A DNA stretch of 64,000 nucleotides from Streptomyces sp. DG1A-41 (GCF_037055355.1 NZ_CP146350.1:558001-622000), one strand, 5' to 3'. Counted from the first letter of the stretch, positions 25,108 to 33,973 are shown. Notes: generated by a model not told the origin, from the letters alone. Numbers and translations are program-made.

Positions 25108-26298
25108 ATGAGCGTGCAGCGGTATCCCCTGGCCGGGGTCACGGTGGTCAGCCTGGAGCAGGCCGTGGCCGCGCCCTACGCCACCCGGCAGCTCGCCGAC
25201 CTCGGAGCCCGTGTGATCAAGGTGGAGCGGCCGGGCGGCGGCGACTTCGCCCGCCGGTACGACACGACCGTGCACGGCCACTCCAGCTATTTCGTGTGGC
25301 TCAACCGGTCCAAGGAGTCCCTCACACTCGACCTCAAGGATCCGCGCGGCCACGAGATCCTGCACGAACTCCTCGACGGCGCCGACGTCTTCGTACAGAA
25401 CCTCGCCCCGAACGCCGCCGGCCGGCTCGGTGTGGACGCCGCCACCGTCACCAGCCGCCGCCCCGGTCTGATCCCGTGCACGATATCCGGCTGGGGCACG
25501 ACCGGCCCCTGGGCCGACCGCAAGGCGTACGACCTGCTCGTGCAGTGTCAAACCGGTCTTGTGTCCCTGACGGGGACCCCGGAGGGGACCGCCCGGACCG
25601 GGATCTCCGTCGCCGACATCGCCGCCGGGATGTACGCCTACAGCGGCATCCTCACCGCTCTGTACACCCGCGCCACCACCGGCGAGGCCCACCCGGTGGA
25701 GGTGTCCCTGTTCGAGGCGCTGGCGGAGTGGATGGGCCAGCCCGCCTACTACACGCGGCACGGCGGCACCCAGCCCCCGCGCCTCGGCACCCAGCACGCC
25801 ACCATCGCGCCGTACGGGACGTACGAGGCCGCCGACGGCAAGGAGGTGCTGTTCTCCATCCAGAACGAGCGGGAGTGGGCGGCCCTGTGCACGGAGTTCC
25901 TCGGCAGGCCGGAGCTGGTCGAGGATCCGCGCTTCGCCACCGGCTCCGACCGCGTCGCCCACCGTGAGGAGCTCAACACGATCGTCGCCGCCCGCTTCGC
26001 CCGCTCCGGCTCCGCCCAGGTCCTCGAGGACCTGGAGGCCATCGGCATCGCCTGCGCCGGGGTCAACGACGTCGCCGCCTTCCTGGACCACCCGGTGCTG
26101 GCCGCCCGCGGCCGCTGGACCGAGGTCGCGGTTCCGGGCGCCACGGTGGAGGCCCTGCTCCCGCCGGCCGATCTGGCGGGCCTGCCCTCCCGCATGGACC
26201 CCGTACCGGCGGTCGGCGAGCACACCGAGTCGATCCTGGCCGAGCTGGGCCGTACCGACGAGGAGGTGGCGGCCCTGCGCGCGGACGGCGTCGTCTGA
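25108..26298 (+). CDS. CaiB/BaiF family III CoA-transferase
   Basis: A 396-aa CoA transferase with AGGAGCATGAGGC before the ATG. Diagnostic features are LSLEQAVAAPYATRQLADLGARVIKVERP-like residues at 14-41, NRSKESLTLDLKDPRG (66-81) and the catalytic Asp142 in AYDLLVQCQTGL. Family members move CoA between organic acids through an aspartyl-CoA anhydride intermediate. The substrate cannot be predicted, and no partner such as an acyl-CoA dehydrogenase or lyase is adjacent. It is convergent with the TerC gene. Confidence 0.92.
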   Translation: MSVQRYPLAGVTVVSLEQAVAAPYATRQLADLGARVIKVERPGGGDFARRYDTTVHGHSSYFVWLNRSKESLTLDLKDPRGHEILHELLDGADVFVQNLAPNAAGRLGVDAATVTSRRPGLIPCTISGWGTTGPWADRKAYDLLVQCQTGLVSLTGTPEGTARTGISVADIAAGMYAYSGILTALYTRATTGEAHPVEVSLFEALAEWMGQPAYYTRHGGTQPPRLGTQHATIAPYGTYEAADGKEVLFSIQNEREWAALCTEFLGRPELVEDPRFATGSDRVAHREELNTIVAARFARSGSAQVLEDLEAIGIACAGVNDVAAFLDHPVLAARGRWTEVAVPGATVEALLPPADLAGLPSRMDPVPAVGEHTESILAELGRTDEEVAALRADGVV

Positions 26299-26337
26299 CG
26301 CCCCGAGCGACCGTCCCCGAGCGGCGTCCGGGAGAAC

Positions 26338-27327
26338 CTACCGGGACCCGGTGGCGCGCCGCTCCTCCTCGGCCCCGGCCTCGGCCTCCTGCTTCTTCGA
26401 AGCCCGCAGGCTGGTGAGCGTGGTGACGGCCAAGACCAGAACGATGAAGCTCAGGGAGAAGGGGATGCTGATCTCGGGCACGTGGACGCCCGACTCGTGC
26501 AGGGCGTGCAGCACCAGCTTCACGCCGATGAAGCCCAGGATGACCGACAGGCCGTAGGAGAGGTGGACCAGCTTCTTCAGCAGGCCGCCGATGAGGAAGT
26601 ACAGCTGGCGCAGGCCCATCAGGGCGAAGGCGTTCGCGGTGAAGACGATGTACGGGTCCTGGGTCAGCCCGTAGATCGCGGGGATGGAGTCGAGGGCGAA
26701 CAGCACGTCGGTGGAGCCGATCGCGAGCATCACGACCAGCATCGGGGTCATGATCCGCTTGCCGTTCTCGGTGATGAACAGCTTGGTGCCGTGGTAGCGG
26801 TCGGCGACGCCGAAGCGCTGCTCCGCCATCTTCAGCAGCTTGTTCTCCTGGTACTCCTCCTCGTGGTCCTGCTTGCGGGCGTCCTGGATCAGCTTCCAGG
26901 CGGTCCAGATGAGGAAGGCGCCGAAGATGTAGAACACCCAGGAGAAGGCGGAGATGATGGCCGCGCCGGCGGCGATGAAGACGGCCCGCAGCACCAGGGC
27001 CATCAGGACGCCGACCATCAGCACCCGCTGCTGGTACTGCGAGGGCACCGCGAACTTCCCCATGATCAGGACGAACACGAAGAGGTTGTCGACGCTCAGC
27101 GACTTCTCGGTGATGTAACCGGCGAAGAACTCACCCGTGGGCCCGCTCCCACCGAAGTACCACAGCCCCAGCCCGAACAGCACGGCCAGGACGATCCACA
27201 CCACCGTCCACGTCCCGGCTTCCCTGACTGACACGTCGTGGGGCTTGCGGCCGACGAAGAAGTCGACGGCGACGAGCAGGCACAGGGCTGCCACGGTCAG
27301 CAGCCACACGGATAGCGAGACGTTCAC
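26338..27327 (-). CDS. TerC/Alx-family integral membrane protein
   Basis: A 329-aa protein from GTG 27327 with AGGAG 7 nt upstream. It has about nine hydrophobic helices; the family metal-binding signatures are SVDNLFVFVLI (about 72-82) and STDVLFALDSIPAI (about 199-212), each with conserved acidic residues in the membrane. TerC/Alx proteins are implicated in manganese export and metalation of secreted proteins. No yybP-ykoY manganese riboswitch was recognised upstream; a CACCTG-A-CAGGTG palindrome at 27386-27398 lies 60 bp before the start. Confidence 0.92.
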   Translation of the reverse strand: MNVSLSVWLLTVAALCLLVAVDFFVGRKPHDVSVREAGTWTVVWIVLAVLFGLGLWYFGGSGPTGEFFAGYITEKSLSVDNLFVFVLIMGKFAVPSQYQQRVLMVGVLMALVLRAVFIAAGAAIISAFSWVFYIFGAFLIWTAWKLIQDARKQDHEEEYQENKLLKMAEQRFGVADRYHGTKLFITENGKRIMTPMLVVMLAIGSTDVLFALDSIPAIYGLTQDPYIVFTANAFALMGLRQLYFLIGGLLKKLVHLSYGLSVILGFIGVKLVLHALHESGVHVPEISIPFSLSFIVLVLAVTTLTSLRASKKQEAEAGAEEERRATGSR

Positions 27328-27407
27328 TGATGCTCCTGTTGCAGGTGTGGGGAACATCCTTGTCCGACCTGGCTGATTTTCGCCACACCTGACAGGTGAA
27401 CAATGCG

Positions 27408-28052
27408 TCACAGCTGCGCGTGCAGGGCCTCCAGGACGTCCTGGTCCGTCAGCTGGTCGAAGTTCTCGTACCAGAGGCCGACCGCCATGAACGCGGCCGG
27501 CTGGTGCAGGCAGATCACCTCGTCCGCCTCGGCGCGCAGCAGCTCGACCGCCTCCGGGGAGCACACCGGCGCGGCCAGCACCACCCTTTCGGGCGCCTGA
27601 CGTCGGACGAATCGCACCGCGGCCCGGGCCGTGGAACCGGTCGCCAGGCCGTCGTCGACCACGATCACGGTACGTCCGCGCAGGTCGGGCGCGGGGCGGC
27701 CCTGCCGGTACAGCGCCTCGCGGCGGCGCAGTTCCGCGCGCTCCCGCTCGATGACGGGCGCGAGGGCGGCCTCGCGGAGTCCCAGATGCCGCATGGCGTC
27801 CTCGTCGAGGAGCGGCACCTCGTCCCCGGCCATCGCACCGACGCCCAGCTCCTCCTGGAAGGGCGCCCCGATCTTCCGTACGACGAGCACGTCGAGCGGG
27901 GCGTCGAGCGCCTCGGCGACCTCGCGCGCCACGGCGACCCCGCCGCGAGGCAGGGCGAGGACGAGGGGATCGGGCAACGCCCCCTCGCGCTGCCGTGTGC
28001 GCAGCGTTTCGGCCAGTTCCCGGCCGGCCTGCCGGCGATCACGGAACCGCAT
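27408..28052 (-). CDS. phosphoribosyltransferase-family protein
   Basis: A 214-aa protein from ATG 28052. The PRPP-binding loop VIVVDDGLATGSTARAAV (about 130-147) is canonical, with the two acidic residues followed by the glycine/threonine loop; LALPRGGVAVAREVAEAL lies near the N-terminus. In many actinobacteria this domain is fused to a dienelactone-hydrolase-like domain; here the equivalent hydrolase is a separate gene at 31.0-31.7 kb. The base accepted is unknown. A sigma-B-like promoter lies about 55 bp upstream, suggesting stress induction. Confidence 0.88.
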   Translation of the reverse strand: MRFRDRRQAGRELAETLRTRQREGALPDPLVLALPRGGVAVAREVAEALDAPLDVLVVRKIGAPFQEELGVGAMAGDEVPLLDEDAMRHLGLREAALAPVIERERAELRRREALYRQGRPAPDLRGRTVIVVDDGLATGSTARAAVRFVRRQAPERVVLAAPVCSPEAVELLRAEADEVICLHQPAAFMAVGLWYENFDQLTDQDVLEALHAQL

Positions 28053-28107
28053 GACGGTCACCTCTGCTTCCCACACGGAGAGATCCCTCGGCCGGTGCGG
28101 CTCCCGC

Positions 28108-28132
28108 GTACCCCCAGCCCACCGGACAATGC
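28108..28132 (-). promoter_or_regulatory. sigma-B-like promoter of phosphoribosyltransferase gene
   Basis: On the minus strand, GCAT (28132-28129), 15 bp, then GGGTAC (28113-28108). This matches the Streptomyces sigma-B consensus GNNT-N14-16-GGGTAC/T. Transcription would start about 50 bp before the ATG. Confidence 0.6.
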
Positions 28133-28300
28133 GCACCATCCGGACGTCCGTCACACTCGGAACGCGGGGTGTTTCCGGCCGTGCGGCGCAGGCGACCCGG
28201 GACCGTGCGCACGGCACGAACCGTACGCACGGCACGGCCCTCTCCGCACGACCGGCGCACCAGGCCACTGAGCAGACTCCGACGCGACGGGAGCACCCGG

Positions 28301-29542
28301 ATGACCACTGCCCCTTCTCATCCGCAGCCCGACCGGCCGGGCCCGCGCATCGGCGTGCTGGGTTCGTACGGCGGCTTCAACATCGGCGACGAGTCGATCC
28401 TGACCTGTGTGCTGCGCTGTCTGCGCGCCCAGCGGCCCGAGGCCCGGCTGGTCGTCTTCAGCCGGAACGCCGAGCACACCCGGGTCCATCACCCGGGTGC
28501 CGACGAGGTCGTGGACTGGGAGGGCGTCAGCCGCAGCCACGTCCTGGACGCGCTGGCCTCGCTGGACGTGCTGGTCCTGGGCGGCGGCGGGCTCCTCTTC
28601 GACGGCGAGGCGCGCCGCTATCTGCGCCTGGTCCGGGCCGCGCAGGAGCGCGGCATCCGCACCTTCGCCTACGCCATCAGCGCCGGCCCGCTGCGCGAGG
28701 CCGACGACCGGGAGGCCGTGCGCACGGTGCTGGCGGACATGGACGACGTCGTGGTGCGGGACGAGGAGTCCAAGCTGGTGCTGGAGGACGTCGGTGTCGA
28801 ACGCGACGTCGTCGTCACGGCCGATCCGGCGCTGCTGCTGGAGCCGGAGCCGTTCACCGACGAGATGATGCGTCACGAGGGCGTGCCCACCCACTCGCGT
28901 CTGGTGGGGATGTCGGTGCGGGAGCCGGGCCGGGCGGCCGAGAAGCTGGACGAGGGCGACTACCACGCGCTGCTCGCCGATGTCGCCGACTTCCTCGTCC
29001 GCCGGCTGGACGCGCATGTGGTGTTCCTGCCGATGGAGCGGCACGACGTGCGGCACGCGCACGCCGTGCTGTCCCACATGACCGCCCCCGACAAGGGGCG
29101 GATCCTGCACGGCTCGTACAGCCCGGGGCAGGTCCTCGGCTTCATGCGCCATCTGGACCTGGCGGTCGGCATGCGCCTGCACTTCGTGATCTTCGCGGCG
29201 CTCTCGGGACTGCCGGTGCTGCCGCTCCCCTACTCCGGCAAGGTCTTCGACTTCGCCCGCCGGATGGGGGCTCCGGCCCTGGTGGGCGTGGCGCGGGAGC
29301 AGGCCGGGCTGCTGCTGGCGGAGGTGGACCGGCTGTGGGACGAGTACCCGGAGCGCCGGCAGGAGCTGCACTCCCGCGTCCGTGAGCTGTCCACGCAGGC
29401 CCTGGAGACCTGCTCACGCTGCGGAGTGCTGCTGGACGAGGTCGACGGGGGGACGGAGGCGGCAGTGGGCGCCCCTCCCCTCCTGGACACGCGGGCAGAA
29501 CCACCGCCGCCCACGGCCGAACCCCGTCCGCTGGGCGTGTGA
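28301..29542 (+). CDS. polysaccharide pyruvyl transferase family protein
   Basis: A 413-aa protein from ATG 28301, GGGAGCACCCGG upstream. The N-terminal fold begins GVLGSYGGFNIGDESILT, the CsaB/WcaK pyruvyl transferase signature; LVLGGGGLLFDGEARRYL (about 85-102) and the C-terminal VGMRLHFVIFAALSGLPVLPLPYSGKV-type segment (MRLHF motif) complete the family pattern. Such enzymes add pyruvate ketals to cell-wall or exopolysaccharide sugars. The last 50 residues are a proline-rich tail. It is followed after 36 bp by an FAD oxidoreductase gene, likely co-transcribed. Confidence 0.88.
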   Translation: MTTAPSHPQPDRPGPRIGVLGSYGGFNIGDESILTCVLRCLRAQRPEARLVVFSRNAEHTRVHHPGADEVVDWEGVSRSHVLDALASLDVLVLGGGGLLFDGEARRYLRLVRAAQERGIRTFAYAISAGPLREADDREAVRTVLADMDDVVVRDEESKLVLEDVGVERDVVVTADPALLLEPEPFTDEMMRHEGVPTHSRLVGMSVREPGRAAEKLDEGDYHALLADVADFLVRRLDAHVVFLPMERHDVRHAHAVLSHMTAPDKGRILHGSYSPGQVLGFMRHLDLAVGMRLHFVIFAALSGLPVLPLPYSGKVFDFARRMGAPALVGVAREQAGLLLAEVDRLWDEYPERRQELHSRVRELSTQALETCSRCGVLLDEVDGGTEAAVGAPPLLDTRAEPPPPTAEPRPLGV

Positions 29543-29578
29543 CGCCGACGCCGAGGACCCGCCCGCGGGAGGACACCG

Positions 29579-31018
29579 ATGCCGATCCTGCAAGAACCGC
29601 GCGAGCCCCGCACGGTCACCCTGCCCGCGCGACCCGCCCGGCACGGCGGCCGGACGGAGGTCCTGGTGGTCGGCGGCGGCCCGGCCGGGTTCGCCGCCGC
29701 GGTCGCGGCGGCCGACGCCGGCGCCGAGGTCGTCCTGGTGGAGCGCTACGGGTTCCTCGGCGGCAACGCGACCGCGGCGCTGGTCATGCCGCTGATGTCG
29801 TTCCACAACGAGCACAAGCAGGCCACGTTCACCGAGACCGGCCAGGACGCCCGGCTGCTGCCCACCGACCACGGCGAGGGCGAACCGGTCGTCCAGGGTG
29901 TGCTGTGGCGGCTGCTGGACCGGCTCATGGGGCGCGGCGGCTGTCTGAAGCCCTCCCCGAGGACCGGCTACACGGTCCCCTTCGACCCGGAGCTCTTCAA
30001 GCTGGTCCTGCTCGACATGATGGACGAGGCGGGCGTGCGGATGCTGTTCCACGCCTTCGCCTCCACCGCGCTGCGCCTCGACGACGGCTGGCGTGTGGTG
30101 TTCGAAACCAAGTCGGGGCCGGTGGTGATCGACGCCGACGTGGTCGTGGACGGCACGGGCGACGGCGACGTCGCGGCTGCCTGCGGGGCGCCGTACGAGA
30201 TCGGCCGGCCGGAGGACGGGCTGGTGCAGCCGATGACGCTGATGTTCCGGGTCGCGGACTTCGCGCGGCCGGACTTCGCCGCGTACGTGCGGGAGCATCC
30301 CGACCAGTGGCGCGGGGTGCACGGCCTGTGGGACCTGGTCGAGGAGGCCAGGGCCGACGGTGATCTGCGGCTGCCGCGCGAGGACATCCTGTTCTTCGCG
30401 ACGCCGCACCCGCGCGAGGTCAGCGTCAACAGCACCCGCGTGAACAGGGTGCTCGGCACCAGCGTGTGGGACCTGACCCGGGCCGAGTACACCGCCCGGC
30501 GCCAGCTCGCGGAGATCGACCGCTTCCTGCGCACCAGGGTGCCCGGCTTCGAGGAGTCGTACGTCGTGCAGAGCGGCACCCACATCGGCGTCCGGGAGAC
30601 CCGGCGGGTCGTCGGCGACTACCATCTCACCGGCCACGACATCCTGGCCGCCCGGCGCTTCCCGGACGTCGTCGCGCACGGCGCCTATCCGGTCGACATC
30701 CACAACCCGCGCGGCTCCGGGACGGTCCTGAAGCGGGTGCCCACGGGCAGCTTCTACGACATCCCGCTGCGCTGTCTCGTGCCGCAGGGCACGGAGCGGC
30801 TGCTGGTGGCGGGCCGCTGCATCTCGGGGACGCACGTGGCGCACTCGTCCTACCGGGTCATGCCGATCGCGATGGCGACCGGCCAGGCGGCGGGTGTGTG
30901 CGCCGCGCTGACCGCACGCCACGGGCACGGGCCTCGGGGTGTGCCGTACCGGCGCGTGCAGCGGGAACTGCTGCGGCAGGGCGCCCGGTTGCGCATCGAC
31001 CTGCCGGTGGCCGGCTGA
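29579..31018 (+). CDS. FAD-dependent oxidoreductase (FAD_oxidored family)
   Basis: A 479-aa flavoprotein, GGGAGGACACCG upstream of the ATG. FAD-binding VVGGGPAGFAAAVAAADAGAEVVLVER-type fold at residues 24-50, then YGFLGGNATAALVMP; VVDGTGDGDVAAACGA (about 185) and VAGRCISGTHVAHSSYRVMP near the C-terminus are typical of the family that contains a thioredoxin-reductase-like fold with a GGNAT loop. The substrate is unknown. The gene is convergent with the hydrolase gene, 15 bp away. Confidence 0.88.
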   Translation: MPILQEPREPRTVTLPARPARHGGRTEVLVVGGGPAGFAAAVAAADAGAEVVLVERYGFLGGNATAALVMPLMSFHNEHKQATFTETGQDARLLPTDHGEGEPVVQGVLWRLLDRLMGRGGCLKPSPRTGYTVPFDPELFKLVLLDMMDEAGVRMLFHAFASTALRLDDGWRVVFETKSGPVVIDADVVVDGTGDGDVAAACGAPYEIGRPEDGLVQPMTLMFRVADFARPDFAAYVREHPDQWRGVHGLWDLVEEARADGDLRLPREDILFFATPHPREVSVNSTRVNRVLGTSVWDLTRAEYTARRQLAEIDRFLRTRVPGFEESYVVQSGTHIGVRETRRVVGDYHLTGHDILAARRFPDVVAHGAYPVDIHNPRGSGTVLKRVPTGSFYDIPLRCLVPQGTERLLVAGRCISGTHVAHSSYRVMPIAMATGQAAGVCAALTARHGHGPRGVPYRRVQRELLRQGARLRIDLPVAG

Positions 31019-31033
31019 CGCAGGGCGCCGCCG

Positions 31034-31690
31034 TCAGCCCGCCGCGGTCCTCAGCTGGTCGTGGCACCACTGCCGGGCCACCTCGGTGACCTGGCCGAGC
31101 GCGCCCGGCTCCTCGAACAGATGGGTGGCGCCGGGCACCACGTGGAGGGTGTGCGGGACGTGCAGCCGTCGGGCCGCTTCCTCGTTGAGCCGCAGCACCT
31201 GCCGGTCCCGGCCGCCCACGATCAGCAGCACCGGAGCCCGGACGGCGTCCAGGGCGTCGCCCGCCAGGTCGGGCCGCCCACCGCGCGAGACGACGGCCGA
31301 CACCCGGTCGGGGCGTTCGGCGGCGGCGACGAGGGCCGCGCCCGCGCCGGTGCTGGCGCCGAACAGCACGACGGGCAGGCCCTGAGTGCCGGGCGACTGT
31401 GCCAGCCAGTCGATGGCGGCCACCAGCCGGCGGCCCAGCAGGGGGATGTCGAAGCGGAGTTCGGCGGTGACGACGTCCAGCCGTTCCTCCTCCTCGGTGA
31501 GCAGGTCGATCAGCAGGGTGCCGAGTCCGGCGGTGCGCAGGCCGGCGGCGACCTCGCGGTTGCGGGGGCTGTGCCGGGAGCTGCCGCTGCCGTGCGCGAA
31601 CAGCACGATCGCGCGGGCGGCGGGCGGCACGGTCAGATCGCCGGTGAGCGCGGCGCCGTCGGCGGGCACGGTGACCGTCTGGGAGATCAT
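31034..31690 (-). CDS. dienelactone-hydrolase-like alpha/beta hydrolase
   Basis: A 218-aa hydrolase from ATG 31690. The nucleophile elbow is GASTG (LFGASTGAGAAL, about 108) and the catalytic His is in GATHLFEEPG near the C-terminus; LFAHGSGSSRHSPRN forms the oxyanion region. Its sequence type is the one commonly fused to phosphoribosyltransferase domains in actinobacteria, and an unfused phosphoribosyltransferase gene lies 3 kb away. The substrate is unknown. It is divergent from the GlxA-type regulator. Confidence 0.88.
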   Translation of the reverse strand: MISQTVTVPADGAALTGDLTVPPAARAIVLFAHGSGSSRHSPRNREVAAGLRTAGLGTLLIDLLTEEEERLDVVTAELRFDIPLLGRRLVAAIDWLAQSPGTQGLPVVLFGASTGAGAALVAAAERPDRVSAVVSRGGRPDLAGDALDAVRAPVLLIVGGRDRQVLRLNEEAARRLHVPHTLHVVPGATHLFEEPGALGQVTEVARQWCHDQLRTAAG

Positions 31691-31777
31691 CGGAGGCCTC
31701 CTCTCCCCCGTTCCCGAATTCCAATTCCCGGGTTCCTCCGCCCGCCTACCCACACCGCGGCAGCCGTCCCGCCTGGC

Positions 31778-31818
31778 GTATGGCGCGATCTGTGGGGTGC
31801 GTGTCGTTGACGCCATAC
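31778..31818. promoter_or_regulatory. inverted repeat between hydrolase and GlxA-type regulator genes
   Basis: GTATGGCG (31778-31785) and CGCCATAC (31811-31818), perfect 8-bp arms separated by 25 bp, in the divergent promoter region. It may be the binding site of the adjacent AraC-type regulator. Confidence 0.5.
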
Positions 31819-31842
31819 CGCAGGCCGATGGAGCGTGGAGGC

Positions 31843-32823
31843 GTGACAGATCGCCGTATCGTCTTCGTCGTCTTCGACGGCTTCCAGCCGCTCGACCTCA
31901 CCGGCCCGCACGAGGTGTTCCACAGCGCCGGCGAGGACTACGCCTGCGAGGTCGTGGCGCCCCGGGCGGGACCGGTCAGGTCGGTCAGCGGGCTGCTCGT
32001 GCACGCCGGGCACGGCGTGGCGGACCTCGGCCCGGCCGGGATCGACACGCTCGTGGTGGTGGGCGGCCGGGGTGTCGACCGGGCCCGCCAGGACCAGGCG
32101 CTGGTCTCCTGGATCGCCGCCGCGGCGGCCGGTGCCCGGCGCGTGGCCTCGGTGTGCAGCGGGGTGTTCCTGCTGGCGGCGGCGGGGCTGCTGGACGGGC
32201 GCCGGGTCACCACGCACTGGGCACGCGAGGAGCAGTTGGCCCGGGAGCACCCCGAGGTGCGCGTGGACTGTGAGCCGATCTTCGTCCGGGACGGGCGGGT
32301 GTGGACGTCGGCCGGTGTGACGGCCGGTATGGATCTGGCGCTCGCCCTGGTGGAGGACGATCTGGGCCGGGAGGTCGCGCACGCGGTGGCCCGCCGACTC
32401 GTGCTGTTCCTGCGCCGGCCGGGCGGCCAGTCGCAGTTCAGCGTGGCGTTGTGGGCACGGCAGCCGGCGACGGACCCGCTGCGGGCCGCCGTCACCGCGA
32501 TCCACGCCGATCCGGGCGCCCGGCACGACATCGCCGGCCTCGCCGCACACGCCGGGCTGAGCCCACGGCACCTCCAGCGCCGTTTCACCGCCGAACTGGG
32601 CGTGCCGCCGGCCACGTACGTCGAGCGGGTGCGCGTCGAGGCGGCACAGCGCGCCCTCACCGAGGGGGACGAACCGGTCGAGGCCGTCGCCCGCCGCTGC
32701 GGCTTCGCCACCGCCGAGACCCTGCGCCGCGCGTTCCACCGCCGGCTGGGCATCGCACCGTCCGACTACCGCGCCCGCTTCCGCTCCACCGCGGAACCCG
32801 CCGACGCTCACCACGTCTCGTAG
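31843..32823 (+). CDS. GlxA-family AraC-type transcriptional regulator
   Basis: About 326 aa from GTG 31843; ATG 31828 is an alternative. The N-terminal DJ-1/PfpI-like domain (FDGFQPLDLTGPHEVF; nucleophile-elbow Cys in VASVCSGVFLLAAAG) is joined to a C-terminal AraC domain with two helix-turn-helix units (IAGLAAHAGLSPRHLQRRF; VEAVARRCGFATAETLRRAF). GlxA-type regulators sense small molecules through the first domain. The next gene is a stand-alone DJ-1/PfpI protein, the usual arrangement. Confidence 0.92.
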   Translation: MTDRRIVFVVFDGFQPLDLTGPHEVFHSAGEDYACEVVAPRAGPVRSVSGLLVHAGHGVADLGPAGIDTLVVVGGRGVDRARQDQALVSWIAAAAAGARRVASVCSGVFLLAAAGLLDGRRVTTHWAREEQLAREHPEVRVDCEPIFVRDGRVWTSAGVTAGMDLALALVEDDLGREVAHAVARRLVLFLRRPGGQSQFSVALWARQPATDPLRAAVTAIHADPGARHDIAGLAAHAGLSPRHLQRRFTAELGVPPATYVERVRVEAAQRALTEGDEPVEAVARRCGFATAETLRRAFHRRLGIAPSDYRARFRSTAEPADAHHVS

Positions 32824-32841
32824 CCACGCTCACCACGTCTC
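32804..32841 (+). repeat. 16-bp direct repeat at gene junction
   Basis: ACGCTCACCACGTCTC occurs at 32804-32819 (last codons of the regulator gene) and again at 32826-32841. The 22-bp period suggests a small tandem duplication that reshaped the regulator's 3' end and the intergenic gap. Confidence 0.8.
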
Positions 32842-32859
32842 ATGGAAAGGGGAACCCGG

Positions 32860-33462
32860 ATGACGACATACGGCCTGCTGGTCTTCGAGGAAGCCGAGGA
32901 GCTCGACTTCGTGGGGCCCTGGGAGGTCTTCACCGTCTCCGCCCAGCTCCGCGACGGCGCCGACTCGGCCGTGCTCATCGCCGAGCACCCAGGGCCCGTG
33001 CGCTGCAACAAGGGCCTGCGCGTCCTGCCCGACCACATCCTCGACGACCATCCGCCGCTGGACGTGCTGCATGTGCCGGGTGGCCGGGGCGCGCGCGAGG
33101 TCCAGGTGCACAACCCGGTGGTCACCGACTGGATCGGGAGGACAGCGGAGCGAGCCGCATGGGTGCATGGCGTGTGCACCGGCACGTTCCTGCTGCACGC
33201 AGCGGGTACCGCGCGGGGGCGGCGGGTGGCCACGCACTGGAGCCAGGAGGACACCCTCGAGGCCCGCGGCGATGTGACGGTCGTCCGGGACGCGCGCTAT
33301 GTCGTGGACGGCAACCTGGTCACCAGCCAGGGCGTCTCGGCCGGCATCGACAGCGCGCTGTGGCTGGTCGGCCGGCTGCACGGCCGGGACCACGCGCGGG
33401 CCGTACGGCGCTACATCCAGTACGACCCGGCGCCGCCGTACCTCGCGGACGAGCCCGTCTGA
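32860..33462 (+). CDS. DJ-1/PfpI family protein
   Basis: A 200-aa protein from ATG 32860, with AAAGGGGAA upstream. The DJ-1 core is LLVFEEAEELDFVGPWEVF at the N-terminus, DVLHVPGGRGAREV (about 72-85) and the nucleophile Cys in HGVCTGTFLLHAAG. The family includes isonitrile hydratases, glyoxalase III and deglycases. It is closest in pattern to the isonitrile hydratase-like branch, but the activity is not certain. It follows the GlxA-type regulator, probably under its control. Confidence 0.88.
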   Translation: MTTYGLLVFEEAEELDFVGPWEVFTVSAQLRDGADSAVLIAEHPGPVRCNKGLRVLPDHILDDHPPLDVLHVPGGRGAREVQVHNPVVTDWIGRTAERAAWVHGVCTGTFLLHAAGTARGRRVATHWSQEDTLEARGDVTVVRDARYVVDGNLVTSQGVSAGIDSALWLVGRLHGRDHARAVRRYIQYDPAPPYLADEPV

Positions 33463-33511
33463 CCACGTGCCCGGCCGGTCGCCGCATGGGTGCGCCAGCC
33501 CCGGGCAGTCG

Positions 33512-33973
33512 ATGTTCATGGGCGGTGACAGGGGCGACGACGGGCAGGTACGGCAACCGGGCGACTGCGGGCACCGGGCGGTGCCGCATCCGGAGAACAT
33601 CCGGATCGAGGCGTGGGCGGCGTGCCGGGAGCACTGTCTGGCCGAGGCCGTCCTGGCGATGGTGGAGTGCTTCGCGGACGTCTCCGGGGTACGTCCGACC
33701 GCCGTGGACCGGGTGCGGCTGGCCGAGGCCAGCGACGACGACCTGCTCGCCACGCTGCTGGACGAGATCATCTTCCGGCTGGAGGAGTACGGCCAGGTGC
33801 CGGTGGACGTGGAGGCGGACGAGGCCGACGGCGGCCTGGACGTACGGCTGGCGGTCACCGGCCTCGCGGACGTGGAGATCACCGGGGCGGTCCCGAGGGC
33901 GGTGGCGTGGAACGAGCTGCGGATCGGCCCGGATCCGTACGGGTGGTCGTGTGCGGTGACGGTCGACGCGTGA
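33512..33973 (+). CDS. archease family protein
   Basis: About 153 aa from ATG 33512 (ATG 33518 also possible; neither has a clear ribosome binding site). The core HRAVPHPENIRIEAWA, the middle LLATLLDEIIFRLEEYG and the C-terminal AVAWNELRI are the archease pattern. Archease activates RtcB-type RNA ligase by aiding guanylylation. No rtcB is present nearby, though these genes are often adjacent. The start lies 50 bp after the PfpI gene. Confidence 0.75.
   Translation: MFMGGDRGDDGQVRQPGDCGHRAVPHPENIRIEAWAACREHCLAEAVLAMVECFADVSGVRPTAVDRVRLAEASDDDLLATLLDEIIFRLEEYGQVPVDVEADEADGGLDVRLAVTGLADVEITGAVPRAVAWNELRIGPDPYGWSCAVTVDA

Noticed and set aside
27386..27398. CACCTG-A-CAGGTG palindrome upstream of the TerC gene as a manganese riboswitch or operator
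   Set aside because: It is a lone 13-bp palindrome without the yybP-ykoY fold or a partner regulator; it could be an operator but nothing supports a specific one.
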